Source: an uncultured Bacteroidia bacterium (GTDB lineage: Bacteria; Bacteroidota; Bacteroidia; Bacteroidales; UBA932). Taken from it: 64,000 bases of DNA. This document shows positions 1 to 6,985 of the stretch, piece after piece. Below the pieces are notes generated by a model. It was not told the DNA's origin, made no database searches, and worked only from the letters and a program-made list of their open reading frames with translations. The translations under genes and the position numbers were made by a program. The stretch's first letter is position 1. Each line of letters opens with the position of its first letter. Where the stretch lies: the NCBI GenBank assembly GCA_902789395.1, contig CADANY010000010.1, positions 1-64,000 of the forward strand, written 5' to 3'.

Positions 1-108
1 TCGGATTTGGGAGAAGACCAGAAGGCTGCGCTCTTGAATGATGCACTCGCATATCTGGATGGCAAAGGTTATTTCTCTTTCAGGCTTCACTCGTTGATTG
101 GCAGATAG
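1..108 (+). CDS. 3' end of an unrecognised protein (partial)
   Basis: The frame starting at base 1 is open from the window edge and ends at TAG 106-108, giving the last 35 residues of a protein whose start lies outside the window. The visible tail (SDLGEDQKAALLNDALAYLD, then a short aromatic and basic end) looks helical and soluble. I do not recognise a family. It is followed about 100 bases later by a strong hairpin terminator, which supports a real gene end here. Confidence 0.5.
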   Translation, partial: SDLGEDQKAALLNDALAYLDGKGYFSFRLHSLIGR

Positions 109-204
109 ATTCCATTTTCTCGGTCAAGCTTATCAATGAATGATTGAAGTTGGAGCAGCCCTACGACGAATGCGAGGTTCGAGATTCGGAGTGTTTGGTC
201 TACT

Positions 205-238
205 AAACAGGACAAGTCGCAAGATTTGTCCTGTTTTT
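205..238 (+). terminator. Rho-independent terminator
   Basis: An 11-bp perfect stem, AAACAGGACAA (205-215) pairing with TTGTCCTGTTT (226-236), has a 10-base loop and runs into a short T tract. It lies downstream of the partial gene ending at 108 and upstream of the next promoter, so it most likely ends that transcript. Confidence 0.75.
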
Positions 239-297
239 GTGCCTACACAATCGTATAACCCTTGTTTTGAGTTCGAAATTGCACCGAATGGAGGAAT

Positions 298-305
298 GAT
301 ATTTG
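298..305 (+). promoter_or_regulatory. Possible -7 promoter element (GATATTTG)
   Basis: GATATTTG differs by one base from the Bacteroidota -7 consensus TAnnTTTG and lies 44 bases before the ATG at 350. No clear -33 TTTG is visible, so support is moderate to weak. Confidence 0.35.
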
Positions 306-349
306 CAAAGAGTTCGGCAACTTTGAAGTGTAATCCGCTTGTCTTCGCC

Positions 350-829
350 ATGAAACGCCTCCTATTTGCCGCATTGTGCTTTATTCCCCTTTCTGCCATT
401 GTTTGGGTTGGTTGGCTATTTCTTTCGGACCTGACGCTCTTCCCTAATGATATTATCGGGACTTATTACGAAGTCCCCGTTCCGAATAAACTAAAAGTAA
501 TAGTTATCAATTCTCCTGATTATGGGTATTTCGTGAACGAAGACGATGAAAAGATTGTCAATAGGGTAGATTCCTTACAGGTAGTTGGAGATCATGTCTT
601 CGGACGAGACTCATCAGTATTCTTCTCACTAAATACGCTCACTAGAGCAGTAACTTATTATGAGTCAAAAGACCAAATGAAAGAGTCGGAAGGTGTTGAC
701 TTGGGCTCCCTAAATACGCCTATCGAGTACTACGAGATAAACCGAAAACCTTATGATATAGGGGCAATGATTGTGATTGTCCTTCTATCTCTTGCATCCT
801 CCCTCTTTTTCACGAGAAAGATTCATTGA
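350..829 (+). CDS. Small membrane protein of unknown function
   Basis: A 159-residue protein beginning MKRLLFAALC. The frame is open further upstream (from 140), but the ATG at 350 is preferred because it gives a typical signal/anchor sequence and follows a promoter-like element and a terminator. There is a hydrophobic segment at residues 3-25 and a second near the C terminus (about 134-152, AMIVIVLLSLASSLFF), then a short basic tail. The middle roughly 100 residues are acidic and polar and probably extracytoplasmic. Base composition is clearly more AT-rich than the genes from 950 onward, as in the RHS cassette region at 53-56 kb. I do not recognise the family. An immunity protein of an exported toxin is one possibility, but this is inference only. 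Confidence 0.6.
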   Translation: MKRLLFAALCFIPLSAIVWVGWLFLSDLTLFPNDIIGTYYEVPVPNKLKVIVINSPDYGYFVNEDDEKIVNRVDSLQVVGDHVFGRDSSVFFSLNTLTRAVTYYESKDQMKESEGVDLGSLNTPIEYYEINRKPYDIGAMIVIVLLSLASSLFFTRKIH

Positions 830-896
830 ACCTAATCACTGCTATAAAACCATCGATGAATCCGTTCGAAATATCTAACGCCTGTTCTACACAATT

Positions 897-925
897 AGAA
901 AACCAGCCTTTTCGGCTGGTTTTCG
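897..925. terminator. Bidirectional terminator hairpin
   Basis: AACCAGCC (901-908) pairs with GGCTGGTT (914-921) around a TTTTC loop, with a T run on the right and an A-rich flank on the left. It sits between the plus gene ending at 829 and the minus gene ending at 950, so it can end both convergent transcripts. Confidence 0.75.
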
Positions 926-949
926 CGTTTTAGAAGGTATCAATTGAAC

Positions 950-1987
950 CTATTTCTGAGTATCAATATTAACGATGTTGTATTTTCTGGTGCCAAGTCC
1001 GATTTCTTCGGCATATTCGGTAATATGGGTGCCGTGCTGGCGGTTGATACGCTCCTGCAGGGGCTTGGAGTCATCGCCGGTGGCGTCGGTGTGGTTGAAC
1101 ACCAGATCCAGACAGGCCTGGTCGAGCGCTACGGGGTCGGTGGAGGCAAGAATGCCGATGTCCTTTAGCCGGGGTGCTGCCGGAGAACCGTCGCAGTCGC
1201 AGTCGACAGACATATTGTTCATCACGTTGATATAGATAATGTTTTTACCGTCCTGCTTGAAATAGTTGTGAACAGCCTGAGCCGCCGCGGCCATCGACTC
1301 CAGGAAGCCGTCCTGGTTGTCGTCTATCCAGCGTGTGGTACTGCGACCGGCCGAATGGATATACAGTTTACCGGCTGAGGAAGCCACGCCGATGCTCTGG
1401 TTCTTGAGGACACCTCCGAACCCGCCCATCGCATGGCCCTTGAAGTGGGCCAGATTGATCATGAAATCATAGTTTTGCAGGTGATTTCCTACGCGGTCGT
1501 ACTTAATCCACTTGCTATCGGTAACGGGGATATCCATCGTTCCTTCCGAATCCATGATATCTACGGTTGCGATTTTATTGTAGCCCCGCTCTTCGATCGC
1601 CTTTAGGTGTTTCTCCGTCGTCGAACGGCTCCCACCGTAGGCAGTATTGCATTCTACCAGCGTTCCGCTGACAGCATGGACCAGATCCTTGATCAGTTCA
1701 GGACGAAGGTGATTGCTCCTGGAAGATTCTCCTGTAGAAATCTTGACAGCAACCCGTCCCGTGGCCGGAATGCCAAGGGCTTCATAAATTTTCACAAGAC
1801 CCTCCGGTGTAATACTGGAAGTGAAATACACGGAAGGAGCTTCCGGATCAGGCGATTCGGTAGTAGAGACAATGACATCTGTCGTTTCCTCTGCAGGCTC
1901 TGCCGTTTGATGCTGGCCGGCACAGGTGGAAGCCGAAAACAGCACGGTCAGGGAAGCGAGTACGGGGATTAAGGTGTTAGCTTTCAT
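950..1987 (-). CDS. DUF362 domain-containing exported protein
   Basis: 345 residues starting MKANTLIPVLASLTVLFSAS. The frame continues upstream to 2101, but the ATG at 1987 opens a signal peptide directly and leaves a short leader after the promoter-like site at 2026-2033. The signal segment ends near Ser-Thr-Cys-Ala (residues 20-23), so this may be a lipoprotein or a cleaved export substrate. The body matches the DUF362 pattern: VAVKIS near the start, a nucleotide-like mid segment, and the highly conserved glycine-rich region NLAHFKGHAMGGFGGVLKN around residues 170-190. DUF362 proteins are often found with or fused to ferredoxin domains, but no 4Fe-4S cysteine cluster is visible here. The biochemical role is unknown. 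Confidence 0.8.
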   Translation of the reverse strand: MKANTLIPVLASLTVLFSASTCAGQHQTAEPAEETTDVIVSTTESPDPEAPSVYFTSSITPEGLVKIYEALGIPATGRVAVKISTGESSRSNHLRPELIKDLVHAVSGTLVECNTAYGGSRSTTEKHLKAIEERGYNKIATVDIMDSEGTMDIPVTDSKWIKYDRVGNHLQNYDFMINLAHFKGHAMGGFGGVLKNQSIGVASSAGKLYIHSAGRSTTRWIDDNQDGFLESMAAAAQAVHNYFKQDGKNIIYINVMNNMSVDCDCDGSPAAPRLKDIGILASTDPVALDQACLDLVFNHTDATGDDSKPLQERINRQHGTHITEYAEEIGLGTRKYNIVNIDTQK

Positions 1988-2025
1988 CGTATAGCGGTTT
2001 TTATAGTTAAACAACGTATGTTTTG

Positions 2026-2033
2026 CAAAGATC
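2026..2033 (-). promoter_or_regulatory. -7 promoter element of the DUF362 gene
   Basis: On the minus strand this reads GATCTTTG, one mismatch from TAnnTTTG, 38 bases upstream of the chosen start at 1987. No convincing -33 box was seen. Confidence 0.4.
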
Positions 2034-2137
2034 GGTATTTTCTGCCAAAACATATTTAGCTTATTTACAGATTCTTTTACCATTTTTACAGGATATGCCA
2101 AGTTTTTCGTACCTTCGTTTCCTAGTTATCTCCTGTC

Positions 2138-2623
2138 ATGGACGAAATGAAAACCTTCCGGCCGATGCGCCGGTTCAAGCAACAACTCCCGGACGAAGAG
2201 AGTCTCTGTATCCTGAAAGACGCCTATCGCGGATTCCTGTCCGTTATCGGCGACGGCGGGTATCCGTATACCATTCCCATCAACTTTCTGTTCGAGGATG
2301 GCAGGCTGTTTTTCCATTCCGCAAAAGAAGGCCATAAACTGGATGCCATAAAGAACTGTAACAAAGCATGTTTTACAGTGATCGACAATCCGGAGAGAGA
2401 GCCGGACGACTGGTGGTACCACGTTCGGAGCGTCATCTGTTTCGGACGGATCCGGATAGTCGGAGACGATGATGAGAAGAACCGAAGACTCCGTCAGCTG
2501 GGTTGCAAGTATTTTCCTGAAGGATATGATGTAGAAAGCGACCTGACGCGGAACGGCCCACGGGCAGAGATGCTTGAATTCACGATCGACCATTTCACAG
2601 GAAAACGCGTAAGGGAAAAATAA
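2138..2623 (+). CDS. Pyridoxamine 5'-phosphate oxidase-like flavoprotein, NimA-type
   Basis: 161 residues. The protein has the split-barrel flavin-binding fold pattern of the pyridoxamine-5'-phosphate oxidase-like / NimA family: an N-terminal helix, then GFLSVIGDGGYPYTIPINFLF, a short turn, RLFFHSAKEGHKLDAIKN and ACFTVIDN, then a WYHVRSVICFGRIRIV strand pair. The HSAKEGHK segment is where this family binds the flavin phosphate. Members bind FMN (or haem/F420 relatives) and include nitroimidazole-reducing Nim proteins; many are simply uncharacterised oxidoreductases. Probably cytoplasmic, with no signal peptide. TACCTTCG at 2110-2117 is a plausible -7 box just upstream. Resistance to nitroimidazoles cannot be inferred from the sequence alone. 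Confidence 0.82.
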   Translation: MDEMKTFRPMRRFKQQLPDEESLCILKDAYRGFLSVIGDGGYPYTIPINFLFEDGRLFFHSAKEGHKLDAIKNCNKACFTVIDNPEREPDDWWYHVRSVICFGRIRIVGDDDEKNRRLRQLGCKYFPEGYDVESDLTRNGPRAEMLEFTIDHFTGKRVREK

Positions 2624-2628
2624 CTTTG
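2621..2628 (+). promoter_or_regulatory. -7 promoter element (TAACTTTG)
   Basis: TAACTTTG is a perfect TAnnTTTG match and begins on the stop codon of the preceding gene. It decides the start of the next gene: a transcript starting about 7 bases downstream favours the ATGATG at 2682/2685 over earlier in-frame starts. Confidence 0.55.
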
Positions 2629-2681
2629 CAACCCGGTTGCAGTTTTTTTTCAGGATCTTTGTCCCCGATAAATGGACAACA

Positions 2682-3392
2682 ATGATGAAACGAGCCTGGA
2701 AAGAAGGGGTCCTGCCGCTTGCAGGGATGTTCGCAATTACGGCGGCTCTCGTCGTTGTATTCTATACTTGCCTGGGGATTGGGGAAAATATGGAGCCGGT
2801 TTTCCCGGTTCATGTAGATGACGGAGAAAGCGTTGATCCGAATCCCATGCGGCTGGCTTTCATGCTGACAGGATTTCTCTTCTCTTTCTTCCTGGCAGCT
2901 TGGGCCGAAAAGAAAGGGGCGTCCGGAAAAACATGGCCTGCCTTTTGGCTGGGTTATACCGGAGGAACCCTGATCTGGCAGTCTGTCGGAGAGTGTTCCT
3001 GGCATTTCGGACTGAGCGGGACGGACTATCTGGTCTGTTTTGCCCACCTGGAAAGCTCTGCATCCCTGTTCCTCGTCATCATGACGACAGTCCTGCTGGT
3101 CTACTGCGCAAAAAAGAACGCCCTCGGATGGGGCGTATGGGTATTTGTACTAACTTTTGTCGGAAACTGGTTCGGCCATTTTATCCAGATCGGGACCTAT
3201 CCCATCGTCTGTCACCTGATGGAAGAAGACGCCTGGTTCCGGATTACGGGCGCATCTGTCGGAATACCCGTTTGTCTGGCTGCCCTTTTCCTCAATTTCA
3301 AGTACGCTGAAACAGAGCGGGAATACCTTCTCTGCAGTCTTTTTCTCTACTTCGGAATCGGTATTATCGTTACCGGAGTTGCCGGGCTTTAG
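2682..3392 (+). CDS. Polytopic membrane protein of unknown function
   Basis: 236 residues from the ATG at 2682; a second ATG follows immediately. I count about six to seven hydrophobic segments (PLAGMFAITAALVVVFYTCL, LAFMLTGFLFSFFLAAW, a weak one with a TGGTLIW core, ASLFLVIMTTVLLVYC, GVWVFVLTFVGNWFGHFI, GIPVCLAALFLNF, LLCSLFLYFGIGIIVTGVAG), so it is an inner-membrane protein. Conserved-looking polar spots lie inside or near membrane segments (GECSWHFG, NWFGHF, YPIVCH), with histidines that could bind a metal or haem, but I cannot assign a family. Its last 23 bases overlap the convergent acid phosphatase gene. Confidence 0.65.
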   Translation: MMKRAWKEGVLPLAGMFAITAALVVVFYTCLGIGENMEPVFPVHVDDGESVDPNPMRLAFMLTGFLFSFFLAAWAEKKGASGKTWPAFWLGYTGGTLIWQSVGECSWHFGLSGTDYLVCFAHLESSASLFLVIMTTVLLVYCAKKNALGWGVWVFVLTFVGNWFGHFIQIGTYPIVCHLMEEDAWFRITGASVGIPVCLAALFLNFKYAETEREYLLCSLFLYFGIGIIVTGVAGL

Positions 3393-4140
3393 ACTTGAAT
3401 TCCCGCTTGGCCCGTTCCATCCGGGCTCGGAAAGCGGGACTTGTCTGCAGTTTCGAATAAGCGATACTGGCGGCAACACGGCTTGCGTCGACGTCGCTCT
3501 GCCAGTGGGCCCCGACGATAACGCGGCTGACTCCGCATTCCCACGCACGGGCATAAATCGCATTCGCCGCATCCGGATTGATTTCCGAGAGCAGAAGCGC
3601 CGTCACCCATGCCCTGATTGTATGGCCGGACGGATAGGATCCTTCTCCCCTTAGTTCCTTTTCTTCCCATTCGGTATACATATGGTCTCCGAAATACTCG
3701 AAAGGCCGGATCCGGTGGAAATGGGCCTTGGGACGGACACGGATCAGATCTGTCGTTGTCAGGCTCGTCATCAGCAAGGTCCAGATTTCCGGGGTCTTTT
3801 CCGGAGACAGGTCCATGCCGAAAGGCTTGTTAAAGGTCGTAAAGACGGAATCCAGAATCCAAACCGCATCCCGCTCAGCCATCCGGGCGCGGAGCGAATC
3901 GAGACGCTGGACCTTTCCCCATTCGTACCGCGTAGAGTCGTATGCGAAGTCCGGTGTTCCCATTGCAGGAGGGGCAGGAAGGCAGGTGATCAGATCCGGC
4001 ATCTGGTCCATGGTAAAATACGTAGGGACCGTGCTTCCGGTACCGGTCGCGCCGGGACGGGATACGGCGCACGAAACCATCCATAGAGCCGTCATCAGGA
4101 GGCCGGCCCATCTCTTCCATCTGATTTCTTCCATTTTCAT
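3370..4140 (-). CDS. Class A (PhoN-like) acid phosphatase lipoprotein, PAP2 superfamily
   Basis: 256 residues. An N-terminal signal with lipobox MTALWMVSC (cysteine near residue 24) indicates a lipoprotein exported across the inner membrane. The catalytic PAP2/class A acid phosphatase motifs are present in order: KAHFHRIRPF (K-x6-RP), then GSYPSGHT (the PSGH signature), then a late SRVIVGAHWQSDVDASR (SR-x5-H-x3-D). These enzymes hydrolyse phosphomonoesters through a phospho-histidine intermediate, here probably in the periplasm or on the cell surface. Two ATGs (4140 and 4134) are close together and either could be used. The promoter TACCTTTG on the minus strand lies 14 bases upstream. The gene converges on, and overlaps by 23 bases, the membrane protein ending at 3392. 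Confidence 0.87.
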   Translation of the reverse strand: MKMEEIRWKRWAGLLMTALWMVSCAVSRPGATGTGSTVPTYFTMDQMPDLITCLPAPPAMGTPDFAYDSTRYEWGKVQRLDSLRARMAERDAVWILDSVFTTFNKPFGMDLSPEKTPEIWTLLMTSLTTTDLIRVRPKAHFHRIRPFEYFGDHMYTEWEEKELRGEGSYPSGHTIRAWVTALLLSEINPDAANAIYARAWECGVSRVIVGAHWQSDVDASRVAASIAYSKLQTSPAFRARMERAKREFKSKARQLR

Positions 4141-4154
4141 TCAATTTTGAGAAT

Positions 4155-4162
4155 CAAAGGTA
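4155..4162 (-). promoter_or_regulatory. -7 promoter element of the acid phosphatase gene
   Basis: On the minus strand this is TACCTTTG, a perfect consensus match, with a TTG about 20 bases further upstream (plus-strand CAA 4183-4185). Confidence 0.6.
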
Positions 4163-4206
4163 GTGCTTTTCATGCAAACGGCCAAGATGAATTTTCACTT
4201 CTCAAA

Positions 4207-4238
4207 TTTGCACCTCTTGCAGAATCATCTTATCTTTG
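4207..4238 (+). promoter_or_regulatory. Complete Bacteroidota promoter (TTTG-N20-TATCTTTG)
   Basis: TTTG at 4207-4210 and TATCTTTG at 4231-4238 are separated by 20 bases, matching the sigma-ABfr consensus. It would drive the small gene at 4281 and probably the phospholipase and GH31 genes behind it. Confidence 0.75.
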
Positions 4239-4280
4239 TAAGTTAGGATAGTTATTAAGAGTAATCACAAAAAAGATATT

Positions 4281-4532
4281 ATGAAAACTGATGAACTTGA
4301 AATCTGGTGGTCCTCCCTCTCGGTTGTCCAGAAGGAAAGAGTTGCCCGCAAGGGTATGTCCAAGACATCTCCCGACGGAACAGTCGACGAGTCGATGGTT
4401 ACCTATCCTGCCTGCACACGCTGGTGGAACAGCCTTCCGGAGGAGCGCAAGGCCATGATCCATGACCATTGTATCGACCGTCACGGTTATCTGCTGAACG
4501 AATGGAATAACGCAACTCCGTACGGAGACTGA
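4281..4532 (+). CDS. Small soluble protein of unknown function
   Basis: 83 residues starting MKTDELEIWWSSLS, with no signal peptide or membrane segment. It is rich in tryptophan (WW near residue 9, WWN near 48, and a later W) and charged residues, and reads as one compact helical domain. It has its own consensus promoter and lies 18 bases before the phospholipase gene, so it is the first gene of that transcript. I do not recognise a named family. The short length, good codon usage and promoter support a real gene. Confidence 0.7.
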   Translation: MKTDELEIWWSSLSVVQKERVARKGMSKTSPDGTVDESMVTYPACTRWWNSLPEERKAMIHDHCIDRHGYLLNEWNNATPYGD

Positions 4533-4550
4533 TTTTCGGAGAACCGCTTG

Positions 4551-6980
4551 ATGAAACGTTTTCTTTTTATTCTGCTTTTCTGCTGCTGCTCGGTTGTTTT
4601 CGCACAGAATAACCTCGTCATGCCCAGCCTCACCCCGGAAGAAGATTCCCTTGCGTTCTGCCGGATGCGGGAGCGGATGGATTCGATCCGGAAACACCGT
4701 CCGACCGTCGGAGTCGTGCTGGCCGGAGGCGGCGCCCGGGGCATGGCCCATCTCGGGCTTCTGAAATATCTGGAAGAACTGGGGATTCCCGTCGACGTAA
4801 TCGGAGGAACGAGCATGGGCGGCCTTGTCGCAGGCATGTACTCTTTCGGATACGGAGAGCATTATATCGACTCGCTGGTCCGCTCGATTGACTGGACGGT
4901 CATGATGTCGGACCGCATCCCCGATAACTACCAAAGCTATCGGGTCCGGAAAAACAAGGAACGTTTCTTCATCACTGTCCCGTTCCACTATGCCAATCCC
5001 GAAGCGGAAGCAAAGATCCGCAAGCAGATGGAACTTGCGCGGGTTTATGAGAAAATGAAGACCAAGTCTTCCGAAATGGGACAGGAGATCATGAACAAAA
5101 TCGGGCTCGGGCTTCCGGATGGATTCCTTTTCGGATTCAATATCCGGAATACCCTGTCTTCCGTTTCCGTCGGCTATCAGGATTCCCTGCGTTTCGACAG
5201 TTTGCCGATTCCGTTCTTCTGCGTTGCAACCGACATGGTATCCATGCAGGAAAAGAACTGGACATCCGGCTCGGTTGTCGATGCCATGAGATCGACGATG
5301 TCGATCCCGCTCTATTTCCGGCCCGTCCGCATCGGGAATATGGTCCTTTCCGACGGCGGTACCCGGAATAACTTCCCCGTCGACATCGCCCGCGCGATGG
5401 GGGCCGATATCATTATCGGTTCCGAGATGCCGGTCAACCGCGACCTGACGGACCTCAACAGCTTGGTGGGCCTTGCCATGCAGAATATCTCGATGATGTC
5501 CTCTGACGCGGCCTCCGTCAACAGGGACAGGACGGATGTCCTTCTCCAGCATACCCTGGAAGGATACAACATGCTTTCCTTTGACGAAGAAAGCGTTGAC
5601 GACATTATCCGGCAGGGATATGCGGAAGCCCTCAACCACCGGGCTGAATTGGAAGAGATTGCCCGGCGGGTCGGCGCTGATCCGGAAAAGGTCCGCCATC
5701 ATGTCCATGCTACCGACATCGGCCGCCAAAGCGTCCGGGTCAGCAACATCCGGATTGAAGGGGTTACCGAAAAAGAGCAGCGGGCCCTGCTGGATCCCAA
5801 GGTGATCCAAAAAGACGAGACCTATGACCGCCATGACATCGAGCATATCATGGCCATGCTCTACGGCACCCGTGCCTTCGAATCCGTCACATACCGTCTG
5901 GAAGGATCCGAAGAGCCCTATACCCTGATCTTCGAATGCCTGCGCGGACAGACAAGTGAACTGGATGCCGGTATCCACATCGATCAGGACGAAGTCGTCT
6001 ACGCCAGCCTGCACCTCGGAATCGGGACACGGAAACTGCAGGGATTCCGTTTCGTCGGAGAAACAAAAATCGGCAATAACCTCTCCGTCTCCGCCGATGC
6101 TTCCTATAAACCGCTGAAACGGCTTCCTATTGTCGGTATTTCAAGCCAGACATCCTATCTCAACCTGATGTATCTCGACAACGGGATGGACGCCAAGATC
6201 AAGGCAGTCAACACACGTTTCGATGCGTACATCGAAGATTCCCGGCTGAATTACGGAAGTATGCGGGCGGGGATCTCTTCCGAATGGGAACCCTACGAGA
6301 ATTATCTGGACCAGAATGTCCATTGGAAGGATTACGATTTCAAAAGTAACTGGAACTCCGTTTATACCAAACTCCGTCTCGATACACAGGATGACGGGTA
6401 CTTCCCCGAGAAGGGCTTCAAGGCAAATCTGAATGCACGGTATGTTTTCGCCGGCTATTCCACCTATCTGGAAGACAGGGACGTCCCGCCCGGAGCATCT
6501 TTTCATGAAGGAAGGGTCGACCCGTACGGAACGGTCGTCGGCAGCATCACGGGAGCCATCCCGCTCGGACATGGCTTTTCCCTGATTCCGTCCCTGTATC
6601 TGGGATGGGTCTCCACTTACTCCGGGAAAATCAATTTTACCCACAGCCTTGCCGCCGGAGGAACCATCCCAGGACGTTATCTTGAGAATCAGATCCCTTT
6701 CCTCGGGTATAGCGTAGCCTTCCATCTCCTGGAGGACTTCGCCGCAACGGCCGAGATGGATCTGCGTTATCAGTTCGGACATGTAAACTACCTGTTCCTG
6801 CAGGGAGGACTGCTGCAGAACAGCCGGACATTGCCGGGAATGTTCAAGGATCCCCTGGATTCTTTTGCCGTAGGGCTCAAGTACGGACGGAAAACCATAG
6901 CCGGGCCGCTCTTGCTCGGGATGAACTGGTGCAATGATACCGGGTTCGGATTGACATTGTCTTTCGGATTCAACTTCTGA
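4551..6980 (+). CDS. Patatin-like phospholipase with POTRA and Omp85-type barrel
   Basis: 809 residues from the ATG at 4551 (a TTG just upstream is less likely). A signal peptide (MKRFLFILLFCCCSVVFAQ) is followed by a patatin domain: oxyanion loop GGGARG at 59-64, nucleophile elbow GTSMG with Ser88, and the catalytic DGG with Asp268, giving a complete Ser-Asp dyad. A POTRA-like region follows at about 395-475 (VRVSNIRIEGV onwards), then a C-terminal half rich in amphipathic strands ending in GFGLTLSFGFNF, with a terminal aromatic residue as in outer-membrane barrels. This is the architecture of type Vd (PlpD-like) patatin autotransporters: a phospholipase A-type lipid hydrolase carried to or through the outer membrane by its own barrel. 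Whether the domain is released cannot be told. The GH31 gene follows after 5 bases. Confidence 0.9.
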   Translation: MKRFLFILLFCCCSVVFAQNNLVMPSLTPEEDSLAFCRMRERMDSIRKHRPTVGVVLAGGGARGMAHLGLLKYLEELGIPVDVIGGTSMGGLVAGMYSFGYGEHYIDSLVRSIDWTVMMSDRIPDNYQSYRVRKNKERFFITVPFHYANPEAEAKIRKQMELARVYEKMKTKSSEMGQEIMNKIGLGLPDGFLFGFNIRNTLSSVSVGYQDSLRFDSLPIPFFCVATDMVSMQEKNWTSGSVVDAMRSTMSIPLYFRPVRIGNMVLSDGGTRNNFPVDIARAMGADIIIGSEMPVNRDLTDLNSLVGLAMQNISMMSSDAASVNRDRTDVLLQHTLEGYNMLSFDEESVDDIIRQGYAEALNHRAELEEIARRVGADPEKVRHHVHATDIGRQSVRVSNIRIEGVTEKEQRALLDPKVIQKDETYDRHDIEHIMAMLYGTRAFESVTYRLEGSEEPYTLIFECLRGQTSELDAGIHIDQDEVVYASLHLGIGTRKLQGFRFVGETKIGNNLSVSADASYKPLKRLPIVGISSQTSYLNLMYLDNGMDAKIKAVNTRFDAYIEDSRLNYGSMRAGISSEWEPYENYLDQNVHWKDYDFKSNWNSVYTKLRLDTQDDGYFPEKGFKANLNARYVFAGYSTYLEDRDVPPGASFHEGRVDPYGTVVGSITGAIPLGHGFSLIPSLYLGWVSTYSGKINFTHSLAAGGTIPGRYLENQIPFLGYSVAFHLLEDFAATAEMDLRYQFGHVNYLFLQGGLLQNSRTLPGMFKDPLDSFAVGLKYGRKTIAGPLLLGMNWCNDTGFGLTLSFGFNF

Positions 6981-6985
6981 CAATC

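Noticed and set aside
4548..4550. TTG as start codon of the patatin gene
   Set aside because: An ATG follows immediately at 4551 and gives the same signal peptide.
4230..6014. A 594-codon minus-strand frame opposite the patatin gene
   Set aside because: It lacks a recognisable domain, overlaps a plus-strand gene with an intact catalytic dyad, and crosses a well-formed plus-strand promoter and small gene.
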